From positions 1,498,980 through 1,562,979 of the forward strand of contig NC_011886.1 in the NCBI RefSeq assembly GCF_000022025.1: a stretch of DNA of 64,000 nt. The letters run 5' to 3'. Source of the stretch: Pseudarthrobacter chlorophenolicus A6 (GTDB lineage: Bacteria > Actinomycetota > Actinomycetes > Actinomycetales > Micrococcaceae). The notes below the pieces were generated by a model. It saw only the letters and a list, made by a program, of their open reading frames with translations. It was not told the origin of the DNA and did no database searches. Shown in pieces: positions 29,744-38,694 of this stretch (position 1 is the stretch's first letter; each line of letters begins with the position of its first letter). The position numbers were made by a program, and so were the translations under genes.

Positions 29744-30613
29744 CTAGCTCCGCACCGGGTCGGCCGTCCCCAACGGACCTTCCCCCGAACCCAACGGTAC
29801 GCCCGGGCCGAAGACGGGACCCGGCGTCGGACGCTTGGCTGTGATGCCGTCACCGGACGACTGGTGGCGCAGCCGGCGCAGCACCCACGGCACAAAGTAT
29901 TCACGGGCCCAGACGAGGTCCCCGCTGCGTGCCTCGCGCCAGGTGCTCGGCGGCAAGGGCTTGGGGTGGCGCGGCTCAAGGGTGTGGTTCACGTTCAGTG
30001 CCTCGAGGACCATCGCGGCGATGGTGTGGTGGCCCAGCGGCGAGAAGTGGAGGCGGTCCTGGTCCCACATCTGCGGGTCGCTGAGCTGCCGGAGGGACCA
30101 CATATCCGCGATCACGGCGTCATGCCGCGCCGCGACGGTCCGCAGGTTCTCGTTGTAGATGGCAACCTTGCTGCGGATCCTTCCCAGCACCGAAGAGCCG
30201 GTGTCGGGCCCGTTGAACAGCACCACGGTGGCTCCGCCCATGGACAGGATCTGCACCACCGAATCCAGCTTTTCGGCCAGGGCATCGGGGTCTCCGCCGG
30301 GGCGGATCAGGTCATTGCCGCCAGCGGAAAGCGTCACCAGGTCGGGCTTGAGCGCCAGCGCCGGAGCAAGCTGCTGGTCAACGATCTGCTGGAGCAGCCT
30401 GCCGCGGACTGCCAGGTTGGCGTAGGCGAAGTCGGGCAGCGTTCGGCCCAGTTCTTCGGCCACGCGGTCGGCCCAGCCGCGGTAGCCGCCGGGGCTCGAG
30501 GGTTCGGGGTCGCCGATGCCCTCGGTAAAGGAGTCGCCCATGGCCACGTACCGGGTCCACGGGTGGGAGCCGGCGTCCGCGGCGGGGCTCTGGAGTGGGC
30601 TTGCGTCAGTCAC
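29744..30613 (-). CDS. SGNH/GDSL-family hydrolase
   Basis: 289 residues. An esterase/lipase-type serine hydrolase: block I GDSFTEGIGD with the nucleophile Ser, block III GGNDLIRPGG, and block V DRLHFSPLGH with the catalytic Asp and His. There is no signal peptide, so it is probably cytoplasmic. The C-terminal 70 residues are basic and Pro-rich. GTG 30613 lies close after CAGGAT (complement of 30621-30626), fitting a leaderless start; the open frame continues to 31054 but is antisense to the divergent esterase. Natural substrate unknown. Confidence 0.88.
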   Translation of the reverse strand: MTDASPLQSPAADAGSHPWTRYVAMGDSFTEGIGDPEPSSPGGYRGWADRVAEELGRTLPDFAYANLAVRGRLLQQIVDQQLAPALALKPDLVTLSAGGNDLIRPGGDPDALAEKLDSVVQILSMGGATVVLFNGPDTGSSVLGRIRSKVAIYNENLRTVAARHDAVIADMWSLRQLSDPQMWDQDRLHFSPLGHHTIAAMVLEALNVNHTLEPRHPKPLPPSTWREARSGDLVWAREYFVPWVLRRLRHQSSGDGITAKRPTPGPVFGPGVPLGSGEGPLGTADPVRS

Positions 30614-30691
30614 GGGTCCTATCCTGCCTTCCGCCTCGCTGCCTACGCGAACGTAGGTTGTTACTTTCGGGTAACTGTAAGAATGGAAACC

Positions 30692-31342
30692 ATGACTGAA
30701 GCCGAAGTATTTCCTGCCCCCGTCGTCCTGTGGTCGCACCCTGAAGGTGAACGGGACGGCAAACCCCTGCTGGTGCTCCTGCACGGGTACGGCGCCAACG
30801 AGCAGGACCTGCTGAGCCTCGCGGACCTCCTGCCCGGCGGGTTCGCCGTCGCCTCCGTCCGTGCCCCGATCGCCATGGGCCCGGGCTTTACCTGGTTCCC
30901 GCTGACGGCCTCGATCGACTACTCGCTGGACCGGGTCAAGAAGGCTTCGGCGTACGTCCTTGACTGGATCGACACCGTCAAGGATGGGCACCCCTCGGTG
31001 TCCCTGCTCGGCTTCTCCATGGGCATGGCCATGGCCACCACCCTCCTGCGGCAACGGCCCGCGGACTTTGCTGCCGTCGTCGGACTTTCAGGGTTCGTGG
31101 TGGACGCGGGGGACGACCCCACGTTCAAGGACGCCGAACTGGACGGCACCGTGCCCATGTTCTGGGGCCGGGACCAGCAGGACCCTGTGATCACGGAGGA
31201 CAAGATCGACTTCACCATGGGCTGGGTGCGCAAGCACGTCAAGCTCACCAAGGTGCTTTACACGGGAATGTGGCACGGGATCAACCAGCAGGAGATCGGC
31301 CACGTGGGCGAATTCCTCACCCACGAGGTCCTGAAGAAATAG
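30692..31342 (+). CDS. Phospholipase/carboxylesterase family serine hydrolase
   Basis: 216 residues. An alpha/beta hydrolase of the short carboxylesterase type: LLVLLHGYGANEQDLLSLA at the start (oxyanion hole), nucleophile elbow GFSMGMA, Asp near FWGRDQQDPV and His in MWHGINQQEI. TAAGAAT (30678-30684) is 7 bases before ATG 30692; a second in-frame ATG at 30683 overlaps that hexamer and is less likely. It diverges from the SGNH hydrolase with 78 bases between starts. Confidence 0.88.
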   Translation: MTEAEVFPAPVVLWSHPEGERDGKPLLVLLHGYGANEQDLLSLADLLPGGFAVASVRAPIAMGPGFTWFPLTASIDYSLDRVKKASAYVLDWIDTVKDGHPSVSLLGFSMGMAMATTLLRQRPADFAAVVGLSGFVVDAGDDPTFKDAELDGTVPMFWGRDQQDPVITEDKIDFTMGWVRKHVKLTKVLYTGMWHGINQQEIGHVGEFLTHEVLKK

Positions 31343-31396
31343 GACGTACGACGGCGACGCGTCCGTTGGCGCGCAGCCGTCCAGTCCCCGCCGGGT

Positions 31397-31630
31397 TCAG
31401 TCAGCTTCGGGTGCCACCACGCGCACTGTCTGGCCGTTCACGGTCACGGTGTCGCCGTTGTGCAGCTGGCGGCCGCGGCGGTCGTCGATCTCGCCGTTGA
31501 CCTTCACCAGGCCGTTCTTGATCAGCTCAGCCGCTTCCACGCCGTCCTCCACGAGGTTGGCAAGCTTCAGCAGCTGGCCCAGCCGGATCATCGTGTCGCG
31601 GATGGGGACGTCGTCAACGGGGATGCTCAT
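31397..31630 (-). CDS. S4-domain RNA-binding protein
   Basis: 77 residues, almost entirely one S4 domain (RLGQLLKLANLVEDGVEAAE, then LVKVNGEIDDRRGRQL), the fold that binds structured RNA in ribosomal protein S4 and pseudouridine synthases. The short YbcJ/YaaA-type stand-alone form is of unclear role, probably in ribosome biogenesis. ATG 31630 lies 6 bases after CATTAT (complement of 31637-31642). Only 32 bases separate this start from the divergent transporter. Confidence 0.88.
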   Translation of the reverse strand: MSIPVDDVPIRDTMIRLGQLLKLANLVEDGVEAAELIKNGLVKVNGEIDDRRGRQLHNGDTVTVNGQTVRVVAPEAD

Positions 31631-31636
31631 AGAGCA

Positions 31637-31655
31637 ATAATGCCTGACGTAAGGT
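31637..31655. promoter_or_regulatory. Paired divergent -10 elements for leaderless genes
   Basis: CATTAT on the minus strand (31637-31642) serves the S4 gene and TAAGGT on the plus strand (31650-31655) serves the YdcZ transporter, 6 and 7 bases from their ATGs. Each promoter's -35 must lie inside the other gene's first codons. Confidence 0.6.
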
Positions 31656-31662
31656 GGATCCA

Positions 31663-32664
31663 ATGACCCCCACCTCCCGCCTGCCCGTGCTCGCAGGCCT
31701 GCCGCTGGCGGTTGGCGCCGGCCTTGCCATTCCAGTCCAGGGCCGGATCAACGGCGCCCTGGGGGCACGGCTGGACGACGGCATCAGCGCCGCAGTGGTG
31801 AGCTTCAGCACAGGACTGGTGGTCATGGTCCTCATCTCGCTGCTCCTGCCGCGCGGCCGGGCCGGCCTTGCCCGGATCATTCCCGCCGTCCGCAGCCGGG
31901 CGTTCCCGCCCGCCTATGTCCTGGCCGGGGGAATCGGCGCGCTGTTCGTGTTTGCCCAGACCTTCACTGTCGGCATCCTGGGCGTGGCACTCTTCACCGT
32001 GGCCACCGTCACGGGCCAGACGGTCAGCGGCCTGCTGGTGGACCGGCTGGGCCTGGGCCCGGCGGGCAAGAAATCCGTCACCGGCATCCGCATTGTCGGC
32101 TGCATCCTCACCATCGCCGCTGTGGCCTGGGCCGTGTCCCCGCGGTTTGCCGCGGGGGCGTCGGGCGGAGGGTCCGACGGCGGTGCTGCCGCACTGCTGC
32201 TGCCCCTCCTGCTGCCCGTGGCGGCGGGCTTCCTGATGAGTTTCCAGCAGGCGATGAACGGCACCGCAACCGTTCACTACGGCACCCCGATCGCCGCCAC
32301 GCTGGTCAACTTCATCGCCGGCTGCCTGGTCCTCTGGACCGTGCTGGGCATCAAAGTGCTGGTGTCAGGCCCCGGAAACCCGCTGCCGGGGGAGTGGTGG
32401 TACTACCTGGGCGGCCCCATGGGCTGTGTGTTCATCGGCCTGGGTGCCCTCCTGGTCCGGACCCTCGGCGTCCTGGTCACCGGCCTGGGCATGATTGCGG
32501 GGCAACTGCTGGGTTCGCTGGCCCTGGACGTGTTCGTGCCCGCCCCGGGCAGCGTGGTGGCCCTCCCCACTGTCCTCGGCACCATCCTGACCCTGGCAGC
32601 CATCATCCTGGCAACACTGCCGTGGCCGCGGGGCGCGCTCCGCGGACGGCGGCCGGTAGGCTAG
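31663..32664 (+). CDS. DMT-superfamily transporter, YdcZ family
   Basis: 333 residues with about ten transmembrane segments made of two similar halves (about 1-160 and 175-325). Each half starts with a Gln-containing helix typical of YdcZ: GLAIPVQGRINGALGARLDD and FLMSFQQAMNGTATVHYG. Bacterial YdcZ proteins are often single 140-residue units; this fused double form is common in actinobacteria. Substrate unknown. ATG 31663 is 7 bases after TAAGGT; an upstream GTG at 31654 overlaps the hexamer. Confidence 0.87.
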   Translation: MTPTSRLPVLAGLPLAVGAGLAIPVQGRINGALGARLDDGISAAVVSFSTGLVVMVLISLLLPRGRAGLARIIPAVRSRAFPPAYVLAGGIGALFVFAQTFTVGILGVALFTVATVTGQTVSGLLVDRLGLGPAGKKSVTGIRIVGCILTIAAVAWAVSPRFAAGASGGGSDGGAAALLLPLLLPVAAGFLMSFQQAMNGTATVHYGTPIAATLVNFIAGCLVLWTVLGIKVLVSGPGNPLPGEWWYYLGGPMGCVFIGLGALLVRTLGVLVTGLGMIAGQLLGSLALDVFVPAPGSVVALPTVLGTILTLAAIILATLPWPRGALRGRRPVG

Positions 32665-32794
32665 GAAACGCAGCTTTCACGCATCCCTTCATCCGCCCCG
32701 CCAGGGCACCGGACGTGCTCTACGTCCGTTGCCGTGCGTGGCCTGAAAACCGCGGACCGCACCCAGCGGCCCTGTAGAAATTGGAGTTACCCCC

Positions 32795-34180
32795 ATGGCA
32801 GCAAAATCCGTCCTCGACCAGGTCATTTCCCTCTCCAAGCGGAGGGGCTTCGTGTTCCAGGCCGGTGAGATCTACGGAGGTTCGCGTTCAGCCTGGGACT
32901 ACGGGCCCCTCGGCGCCGAACTGAAGGAAAACATCAAGCGCCAGTGGTGGCAGTCCATGGTCCGCGGCCGCGAAGACGTGGTGGGCCTGGACTCCTCGGT
33001 CATCCTCCCCAAGCAGGTTTGGGAAGCGTCCGGCCACGTAGATGTCTTCTCCGACCCCCTGGTGGAGTGCCTGTCCTGCCACAAGCGCTACCGCGCAGAC
33101 CACCTCGAAGAAGAGTATGAGGAAAAGAAGGGCCGCCCGGCGGAAAACGGGTTGAAGGACATCGCCTGCGCCAACTGCGGCACCCGCGGCGAATGGACCG
33201 AACCGCAGGAATTCTCCGGCCTGCTCAAGACCTACCTTGGCCCGGTGGCCAGCGAGGAAGGGCTGCACTACCTGCGCCCCGAAACCGCGCAGGGCATCTT
33301 TGTGAACTTCAACAACGTCCTCACCACCTCGCGGAAGAAGCCGCCGTTCGGCATCGGCCAGATCGGCAAGTCCTTCCGCAACGAGATCACCCCGGGCAAC
33401 TTCATCTTCCGCACCCGCGAGTTCGAACAGATGGAGATGGAATTCTTTGTCGAGCCCGGAACGGACGAAGAATGGCACCAGTACTGGATGAAGGAGCGCA
33501 TGGCCTGGTACACCGGCCTGGGCATCCGTGAGGAGAACCTGCGGTTCTTCGAGCACCCGCTGGAGAAGCTCAGCCACTACTCGAAGGGCACCACGGACAT
33601 CGAGTACCGCTTCGGGTTCCAGGGCTCCGAATGGGGCGAGCTGGAGGGCGTGGCCAACCGCACGGACTTCGACCTCTCCACCCACGCCAAGGCTTCCGGC
33701 ACGGACCTGAGCTACTTCAACCAGGCCACCAACGAGCGTTACACACCGTATGTCATCGAACCCGCCGCCGGCCTGACCCGTTCCTTCATGGCGTTCCTGA
33801 TCGACGCTTACACCGAGGATGAGGCACCCAACGCCAAGGGCGGCGTCGACGTCCGCACCGTGCTCAAGCTGGACCCGCGCCTGGCCCCGGTCAAGGCTGC
33901 CGTGCTCCCGCTGAGCCGCAACGAAGCCCTGTCTCCGAAGGCCAAGGACCTCGGTGCCCAGCTCCGCAAGAACTGGAACATCGACTTTGACGACGCCGGT
34001 GCCATCGGCCGCCGCTACCGCCGCCAGGACGAGATCGGCACCCCGTTCTGCATCACCGTGGACTTCGACACCCTCGAGGACCAGGCCGTGACCATCCGCG
34101 AACGCGACACCATGAGCCAGGAACGGGTCTCCCTGGACAAGGTGGAGGGCTACCTGGCCTCACGCCTGATCGGCGCCTAG
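32795..34180 (+). CDS. glyQS: Glycyl-tRNA synthetase, single-chain alpha2 type
   Basis: 461 residues. Charges tRNA(Gly). It is the eukaryote/actinobacteria-type class II enzyme, not the alpha2beta2 type. Seen are motif 1 around [15 protein letters not shown], motif 2 with [20 protein letters not shown], motif 3 [12 protein letters not shown], and a C-terminal anticodon-binding domain (about 365-460: [18 protein letters not shown]). ATG 32795 follows GGAG at 8 bases. The 130-base gap before it contains a small hairpin (GGACGT-GCTCT-ACGTCC, 32711-32727) but no recognisable T-box. Confidence 0.97.
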   Translation: MAAKSVLDQVISLSKRRGFVFQAGEIYGGSRSAWDYGPLGAELKENIKRQWWQSMVRGREDVVGLDSSVILPKQVWEASGHVDVFSDPLVECLSCHKRYRADHLEEEYEEKKGRPAENGLKDIACANCGTRGEWTEPQEFSGLLKTYLGPVASEEGLHYLRPETAQGIFVNFNNVLTTSRKKPPFGIGQIGKSFRNEITPGNFIFRTREFEQMEMEFFVEPGTDEEWHQYWMKERMAWYTGLGIREENLRFFEHPLEKLSHYSKGTTDIEYRFGFQGSEWGELEGVANRTDFDLSTHAKASGTDLSYFNQATNERYTPYVIEPAAGLTRSFMAFLIDAYTEDEAPNAKGGVDVRTVLKLDPRLAPVKAAVLPLSRNEALSPKAKDLGAQLRKNWNIDFDDAGAIGRRYRRQDEIGTPFCITVDFDTLEDQAVTIRERDTMSQERVSLDKVEGYLASRLIGA

Positions 34181-34182
34181 CC

Positions 34183-35235
34183 ATGGCCATCGAATACCGC
34201 GAATGGCGGGACGGTGACGATCTCGCACTCCTGGAGATCTGGGGCGGCCCGGAAACGGCCCAGGCCCGGCAGTTCCGCAGCGCCCTGGCGCCGTCCTCCA
34301 ACGGGACCGGCGGCGCGCCGTGGCGGCGCTGCATCGTTGCCGAAGACGTGATCGACGGCGTCGGCATCCCCGTAGCCGCCGGCGTCGTCTATGAAGCGGC
34401 GCTGCACCCGGAACGCCTGTGGAGCTACATCGAGGTGTCCCGGGACCACCGGCGCACCGGTATCGGTGCCACGCTCCTGGCCATGCTGCGCCGCGAAGCC
34501 GCCAATGCGCCGTCGGGCGTGGCCAAGCTGCGTGCCAAGGTGGAGCCCGGCACCCCGGGCGAGGCCTTTGCCGGGGCCGCAGGCCTCGCGCCCATCCAGC
34601 GCTCACGCCTGGTGGTTGTGCAGCCGGGCGCGCTGAAACTGCCGGTCTTCCCGGACACGGACCATGGCGGCCGGCCGGTCAGCGGCGAGAACGCCGGCTC
34701 CGATGTGGTGATGGACCTTGCCACCGGATCGGTTGAACTGACCGACGTGGTGGGCCGGTACTACACCGCCATCCACGACTGGGATTCGCCCGGGGCGCTG
34801 TCTGTGGGCCAGGTGCAGAAGCTGTTCCTTGATGAACTCACCGGAGCCCACGGCGCCATCGTCCTCCGGGCGCAGCCCGAATCGGCGTTCGGCCAGGGGG
34901 TGGCCCCCAGTAAGAAGGGCCGCATCCGGGCGTTCGCCGTCAGCTACGCTGCCCCGGCAACCCCGGAAGCGGCCGACGCCGGTGAAGGCCCCGGGGGCCA
35001 GGATGCTGCTGCGCCGGGAGCCCCCACGGACGTGTTCGTGGGCCATGACCCGGCCTTGGCGGCCGATGATGCTGCCGAGGCCGTCCGGGACATGCTGGCC
35101 CTCATCGCGTACCAGCACCCGGTCATGCTGGAACTCGACGATTCCATGGCTGCCCTGCGCGCCGCCGTTGAACCCCTGCTGGAAAGCGGGAAGGCCCGGC
35201 TGGCCGCGGCGGAAACCCTGGTGGTCTCCGAGTAG
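34183..35235 (+). CDS. GNAT family N-acetyltransferase, two-part
   Basis: 350 residues. The N-terminal half is a GNAT domain with VAAGVVYEAALHPERLWSYI and the acetyl-CoA loop RRTGIGATLLAML (R/QxxGxG/A). The C-terminal half (about 180-350) shows a second, degenerate alpha/beta region followed by an Asp/Ala linker, and probably supports substrate binding. Substrate unknown. ATG 34183 starts 2 bases after the glyQS stop without its own ribosome site, so it is translated by reinitiation. No functional link to tRNA charging is implied. Confidence 0.83.
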   Translation: MAIEYREWRDGDDLALLEIWGGPETAQARQFRSALAPSSNGTGGAPWRRCIVAEDVIDGVGIPVAAGVVYEAALHPERLWSYIEVSRDHRRTGIGATLLAMLRREAANAPSGVAKLRAKVEPGTPGEAFAGAAGLAPIQRSRLVVVQPGALKLPVFPDTDHGGRPVSGENAGSDVVMDLATGSVELTDVVGRYYTAIHDWDSPGALSVGQVQKLFLDELTGAHGAIVLRAQPESAFGQGVAPSKKGRIRAFAVSYAAPATPEAADAGEGPGGQDAAAPGAPTDVFVGHDPALAADDAAEAVRDMLALIAYQHPVMLELDDSMAALRAAVEPLLESGKARLAAAETLVVSE

Positions 35236-35264
35236 GGAACCCCGGCCCGCAGCCCACCCGTGAA

Positions 35265-35306
35265 GCGCTGGCTGCCGTTCTGATTCACCAGAACGGCAGC
35301 CGGCGC
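35265..35306. terminator. Two-way hairpin terminator
   Basis: GCGCTGGCTGCCGTTCTG (35265-35282) pairs with 35289-35306 over 18 bases with one G-T wobble, around loop ATTCAC. It lies between the acetyltransferase and the convergent acyltransferase gene. Confidence 0.75.
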
Positions 35307-35354
35307 TCCTGCTTAAGAGGTGCGGGCTTAAGGGGTGCGGGACTGCGGGGCGGG

Positions 35355-36179
35355 CTACTTCCTGCGTGGACCGCGACGGCGGCCGCGGGCTTCGTCGTCC
35401 GTGTCCAGGATTTCGCGTTCGGCCTCGGTAGGGGCGCCCCCGCCCAGGTGCGCCGGCATCCACCATGCCCGGGGCTCCGGCTGCAGTGGAAAGTCGGCGA
35501 TGCACCGACCGATCCCGTCCTGGAGTATGTCCCGCAGGGACGCCGTTGCTGCCTCGGCATCCACGTCCGGCGCATAGGCCAACGCACTGCCCACATGGAC
35601 CCGCACCGGTGCGCGCCAGGCCCGGCGGGGGGAGAAGCCGTGGCCGCGGGTCAACAGGCGGTGCGCGCCCCAAACGGACACGGGAATCACCGGAACGCCG
35701 GCCTCGGCCGCCATCCGGACCGCCCCGGTCCTGCAGCCGCGAACTGTGAAGCTGCGGCTCACGCCCGCTTCCGGAAAGACAGCCAGGTACTCACCGGCCC
35801 GCAGTTTCGCGACGGCCTCGTCGTAGGCGCCGGTCCGGCCGGTGTAGCCCACCACCACGTGGCCGCTGGCGCTGACGGCCGGGCCTGCGAACCAGTGGTC
35901 GGCCGCACCCTGGTGGATCAGGAACCGCAGCTGCGCCCGGGCATGCTTCCAGAGCAGCAGTTCAGCGACGGCGAAGTCCAGGTATCCGAAGTGCGTCACG
36001 GCAAAGACCGCTCCGCTCCCGGGGACCACCGCGCGGGACACCCCGTTACGCGGCCCCGCCGAAGGCAGATGCCCGGTTCCGGTACTGATGACGCGGATCC
36101 GGAAAGCCCACCGGAGGAACAGCCCGGTGCGCACGATCAGCCGGTAGAAGCGGTCATTGGGGGCCGGCCGCCAGGGCAT
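35355..36179 (-). CDS. Lysophospholipid/1-acylglycerol-3-phosphate acyltransferase family protein
   Basis: 274 residues. The PlsC-type catalytic motif is HFGYLD (HX4D), and the glycerophosphate-binding block reads FPEAGVSRS, a variant of FPEGTRS. Members acylate lysophosphatidic acid or other lysolipids at the membrane. ATG 36179 follows GGAGG by 5 bases. The C terminus is basic (RGRRRGPRRK), perhaps for membrane surface contact. The alpha/beta hydrolase gene lies 75 bases upstream on the same strand, so the two may form an operon for lipid modification. Confidence 0.87.
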   Translation of the reverse strand: MPWRPAPNDRFYRLIVRTGLFLRWAFRIRVISTGTGHLPSAGPRNGVSRAVVPGSGAVFAVTHFGYLDFAVAELLLWKHARAQLRFLIHQGAADHWFAGPAVSASGHVVVGYTGRTGAYDEAVAKLRAGEYLAVFPEAGVSRSFTVRGCRTGAVRMAAEAGVPVIPVSVWGAHRLLTRGHGFSPRRAWRAPVRVHVGSALAYAPDVDAEAATASLRDILQDGIGRCIADFPLQPEPRAWWMPAHLGGGAPTEAEREILDTDDEARGRRRGPRRK

Positions 36180-36254
36180 GGCTGCCTCCGTCCGAGGGGA
36201 TAGGAATGATGGCAGGCGAGGCCCACCCTCCGGTTCTGTTTACGTCGCTGCGGC

Positions 36255-37013
36255 TCACAGGGTGACGTGCACGGACCCTTCGGGGAGCAGTTGGCCGAAG
36301 GCGCGGGCAGGCCGCACCGGGGCGCCGGTGCTTTCGGCAAATGCCCGGATGACGAATCCGGTAGCCAGGATGTGCCAGATCCTGACCTTGCGAAGCATGA
36401 AGTGGCCAACGCCCTTGAGCGAGACGTACTGCATGCTGGCCGTCTCCGCGGTGGCGCGGCGTGCGAACGCCAAGGACTGCCGGGGGCTGGTCATGTGGTC
36501 AGTGGTCCCGTGCACAATCAGGACCTTGCGGCCGGCAACCCGCTCGGCCGGCGCCTCCGGGCTCAGCCAGGGCGCCAGCGCCACCACCGCCTCCACCTGA
36601 GGGTGGTCCGCGGCACAGACAGCTGTCAGGCCGCCCATGGAGTGCCCCACCAGGAAGACCGGAACCCCGGGGTGGCTTTCCTCGATTTGCTGCAGCGCCC
36701 ACTTGGCATCCTGCAGCGGCGACATGTCGTTGCCGTTCCAGCCGCGGACGCTGTTGCGGAGGGACCAGACGGCCAACCCGTGCTTGCGGCCCGCGCGGTG
36801 CAGGTGCCGGGCGAAGGGAACCATCCTGGCGGGGCTCAGGTGGCGGGCCTCCACGGGTTCCCGGCTGCGGGCCTTACCACCATGCAGCACCAATGCCACC
36901 GCCTTCGTAGGTCCGGACGCCTCCAGGACGCTGAGTACAGGCCGGTGCAGGGGAACCACTGGCTGCTGCCCGGTCTGCACCCCGCCGTTATCCTTCGTGC
37001 CACGGTTGCCCAC
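36255..37013 (-). CDS. Alpha/beta hydrolase
   Basis: 252 residues from GTG 37013, which I chose because GGAGG lies 7 bases upstream; the frame stays open to a GTG at 37076 with no ribosome site. The nucleophile elbow is GHSMGG, the acid is in HGTTDHMTS and the His in GVGHFMLR; the oxyanion region is ALVLHGGKARS. It is probably an esterase or lipase acting on small esters or lysolipids. It is followed by a PlsC-like acyltransferase on the same strand. Confidence 0.85.
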   Translation of the reverse strand: MGNRGTKDNGGVQTGQQPVVPLHRPVLSVLEASGPTKAVALVLHGGKARSREPVEARHLSPARMVPFARHLHRAGRKHGLAVWSLRNSVRGWNGNDMSPLQDAKWALQQIEESHPGVPVFLVGHSMGGLTAVCAADHPQVEAVVALAPWLSPEAPAERVAGRKVLIVHGTTDHMTSPRQSLAFARRATAETASMQYVSLKGVGHFMLRKVRIWHILATGFVIRAFAESTGAPVRPARAFGQLLPEGSVHVTL

Positions 37014-37096
37014 GCCGGTACCTCCAAGTCCGAATGGTCCATTTATCAACCCTACGGTGCCCCACGTAGAGTTCACCGTATGAGGTTCAACTGCTG

Positions 37097-38551
37097 ATGG
37101 GCGCAGGACACTCCCACGCTTCCACAGATCATTCGGAGCCGACGGCCCAGGCGATGGCTGCCCGCAGGAAGGCCAACCGCATCCTTGCCGCCATCCTGAT
37201 TCCCATCACACTGCTTACCCTCGCCGGGATGGCCATGCTGTGGCCGTCCGGAAGCAAGGAGGGCATCTCGCTGGCCAACCCCTACTCCACGGCACCGGGA
37301 GTGACGTTCGATACCGGGACCATCAAGAACGTGGCAACGGAGAACTGCATGCAGGGCGTCGCCACCCAGGAGCAGGGACAGGGCGGCCGGCCGCAGCAGG
37401 GATCGGGCCAGCAGCCCCAAGGGTCCAACTGCACGTTCGCGTTCACCGAACCGGACCAGGGCGGCAGCCCGGTCAAGGTGGTCATCAACCCGGACGTGGC
37501 CACGTCGCACGGTGTCAAGCCCGGCGACCGGATCCGCTACCTCAATCTCTCCAACGCCCAGGGGGCAGCTTCCACGCAGGGCTCGCCAGCCTACATTTTC
37601 GTGGACTTCGTCCGGACCCTGCCCATCGTCCTGCTGGCCATCCTGTACGCCTTCGTGGTCATCGCCGTCGCCCGCTGGCGGGGCCTCCGTGCCCTCATCG
37701 GCCTGGTGGGTGCCTACTTCGTGCTGGCCAGCTTCATGCTGCCGGGGCTGGTGGAGGGCAAGCCGCCGCTGCTGCTGGCCCTGGTGGGATCCACGGTGAT
37801 CATGATCGGGGTGCTGTACTTCGCCCACGGTTTCTCCGCCAGGACCTCCACCGCACTGCTTGGGACGATGTTCGGGCTGGCGATCACCGCCCTCCTGGCC
37901 TGGTGGGCCACCAGCGCCGCGAACCTGGCCGGGGTGGGCAACCACGACGCCACCACCCTGATCAACACGTCAGCGAACATCTCCATTTCGGGGGTAATCC
38001 TGTGCGGGCTGATCATCTCAGGGCTGGGCGTCCTCAACGATGTGACCATCACGCAGTCTTCAGCTGTCTGGGAACTGTACGAGCTGGCGCCGAACAGCAG
38101 CGCACGCAAACTGTTTACGTCGGCCATGCGGATCGGCCGCGACCACATCGCCTCAACCGTTTACACCATCGCGTTCGCCTACGCCGGAGCGGCCCTGCCC
38201 ATCCTCATCATCGTCATGCTGTACGACCGGCCACTGGGGGAGACCCTCACCAGCGCCGAACTCTCCGAGGAGGTCATCCGGACCCTGGTCGGATCGATCG
38301 GCCTGGTGCTGGCCATTCCGGTGACCACCCTCATCGCCGTGCTGGTGGTCAAGGCCACCGGTATCCGGCAGGAGGCTCCCGCCGTCGTGACCACTGCGCG
38401 CGCCAACGCTGAACCGGGCGCGCCGCGGACTGCGCCGTCCGGATTCCGCCGGCGTGCAGCAACGGAGTTGACGGACGACGGCGCGGGGTTGTCTGCAGGC
38501 GGCGACGAAACCTTTCCCACCCGCCGGAGCCGCAGGGCCGACCGCGGCTGA
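37097..38551 (+). CDS. YibE/F-family membrane protein
   Basis: 484 residues. An N-terminal membrane helix (ILAAILIPITLLTLAGMAML) is followed by a soluble domain (about 55-165) that includes a Gln/Gly-rich insert near 90-115, then about seven membrane helices forming the YibE/F domain (LPIVLLAILYAFVVIAVARW onward, ending LVLAIPVTTLIAVLVV). The basic C-terminal tail (about 430-484) is cytoplasmic. No function is established for the family. ATG 37097; the divergent hydrolase starts 83 bases away. Confidence 0.85.
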   Translation: MGAGHSHASTDHSEPTAQAMAARRKANRILAAILIPITLLTLAGMAMLWPSGSKEGISLANPYSTAPGVTFDTGTIKNVATENCMQGVATQEQGQGGRPQQGSGQQPQGSNCTFAFTEPDQGGSPVKVVINPDVATSHGVKPGDRIRYLNLSNAQGAASTQGSPAYIFVDFVRTLPIVLLAILYAFVVIAVARWRGLRALIGLVGAYFVLASFMLPGLVEGKPPLLLALVGSTVIMIGVLYFAHGFSARTSTALLGTMFGLAITALLAWWATSAANLAGVGNHDATTLINTSANISISGVILCGLIISGLGVLNDVTITQSSAVWELYELAPNSSARKLFTSAMRIGRDHIASTVYTIAFAYAGAALPILIIVMLYDRPLGETLTSAELSEEVIRTLVGSIGLVLAIPVTTLIAVLVVKATGIRQEAPAVVTTARANAEPGAPRTAPSGFRRRAATELTDDGAGLSAGGDETFPTRRSRRADRG

Positions 38552-38694
38552 CTGCTCCTCCTGGCAGCCGGCCAGCCAGAGGTCCGGGCCACACTCTGGC
38601 GGTGAGTGGTCCGGCAGGTGCGCGGGATCGAAGGCCAGGACCGATCGGCACTGGTGCCGGCACCCGATTTGGCCGGATTTGCAACAATGGAACA

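Noticed and set aside
32665..32794. T-box or glycine riboswitch before glyQS
   Set aside because: No T-box core sequence (TGGNACC-like) or glycine-riboswitch core; only a 6-base hairpin is visible.
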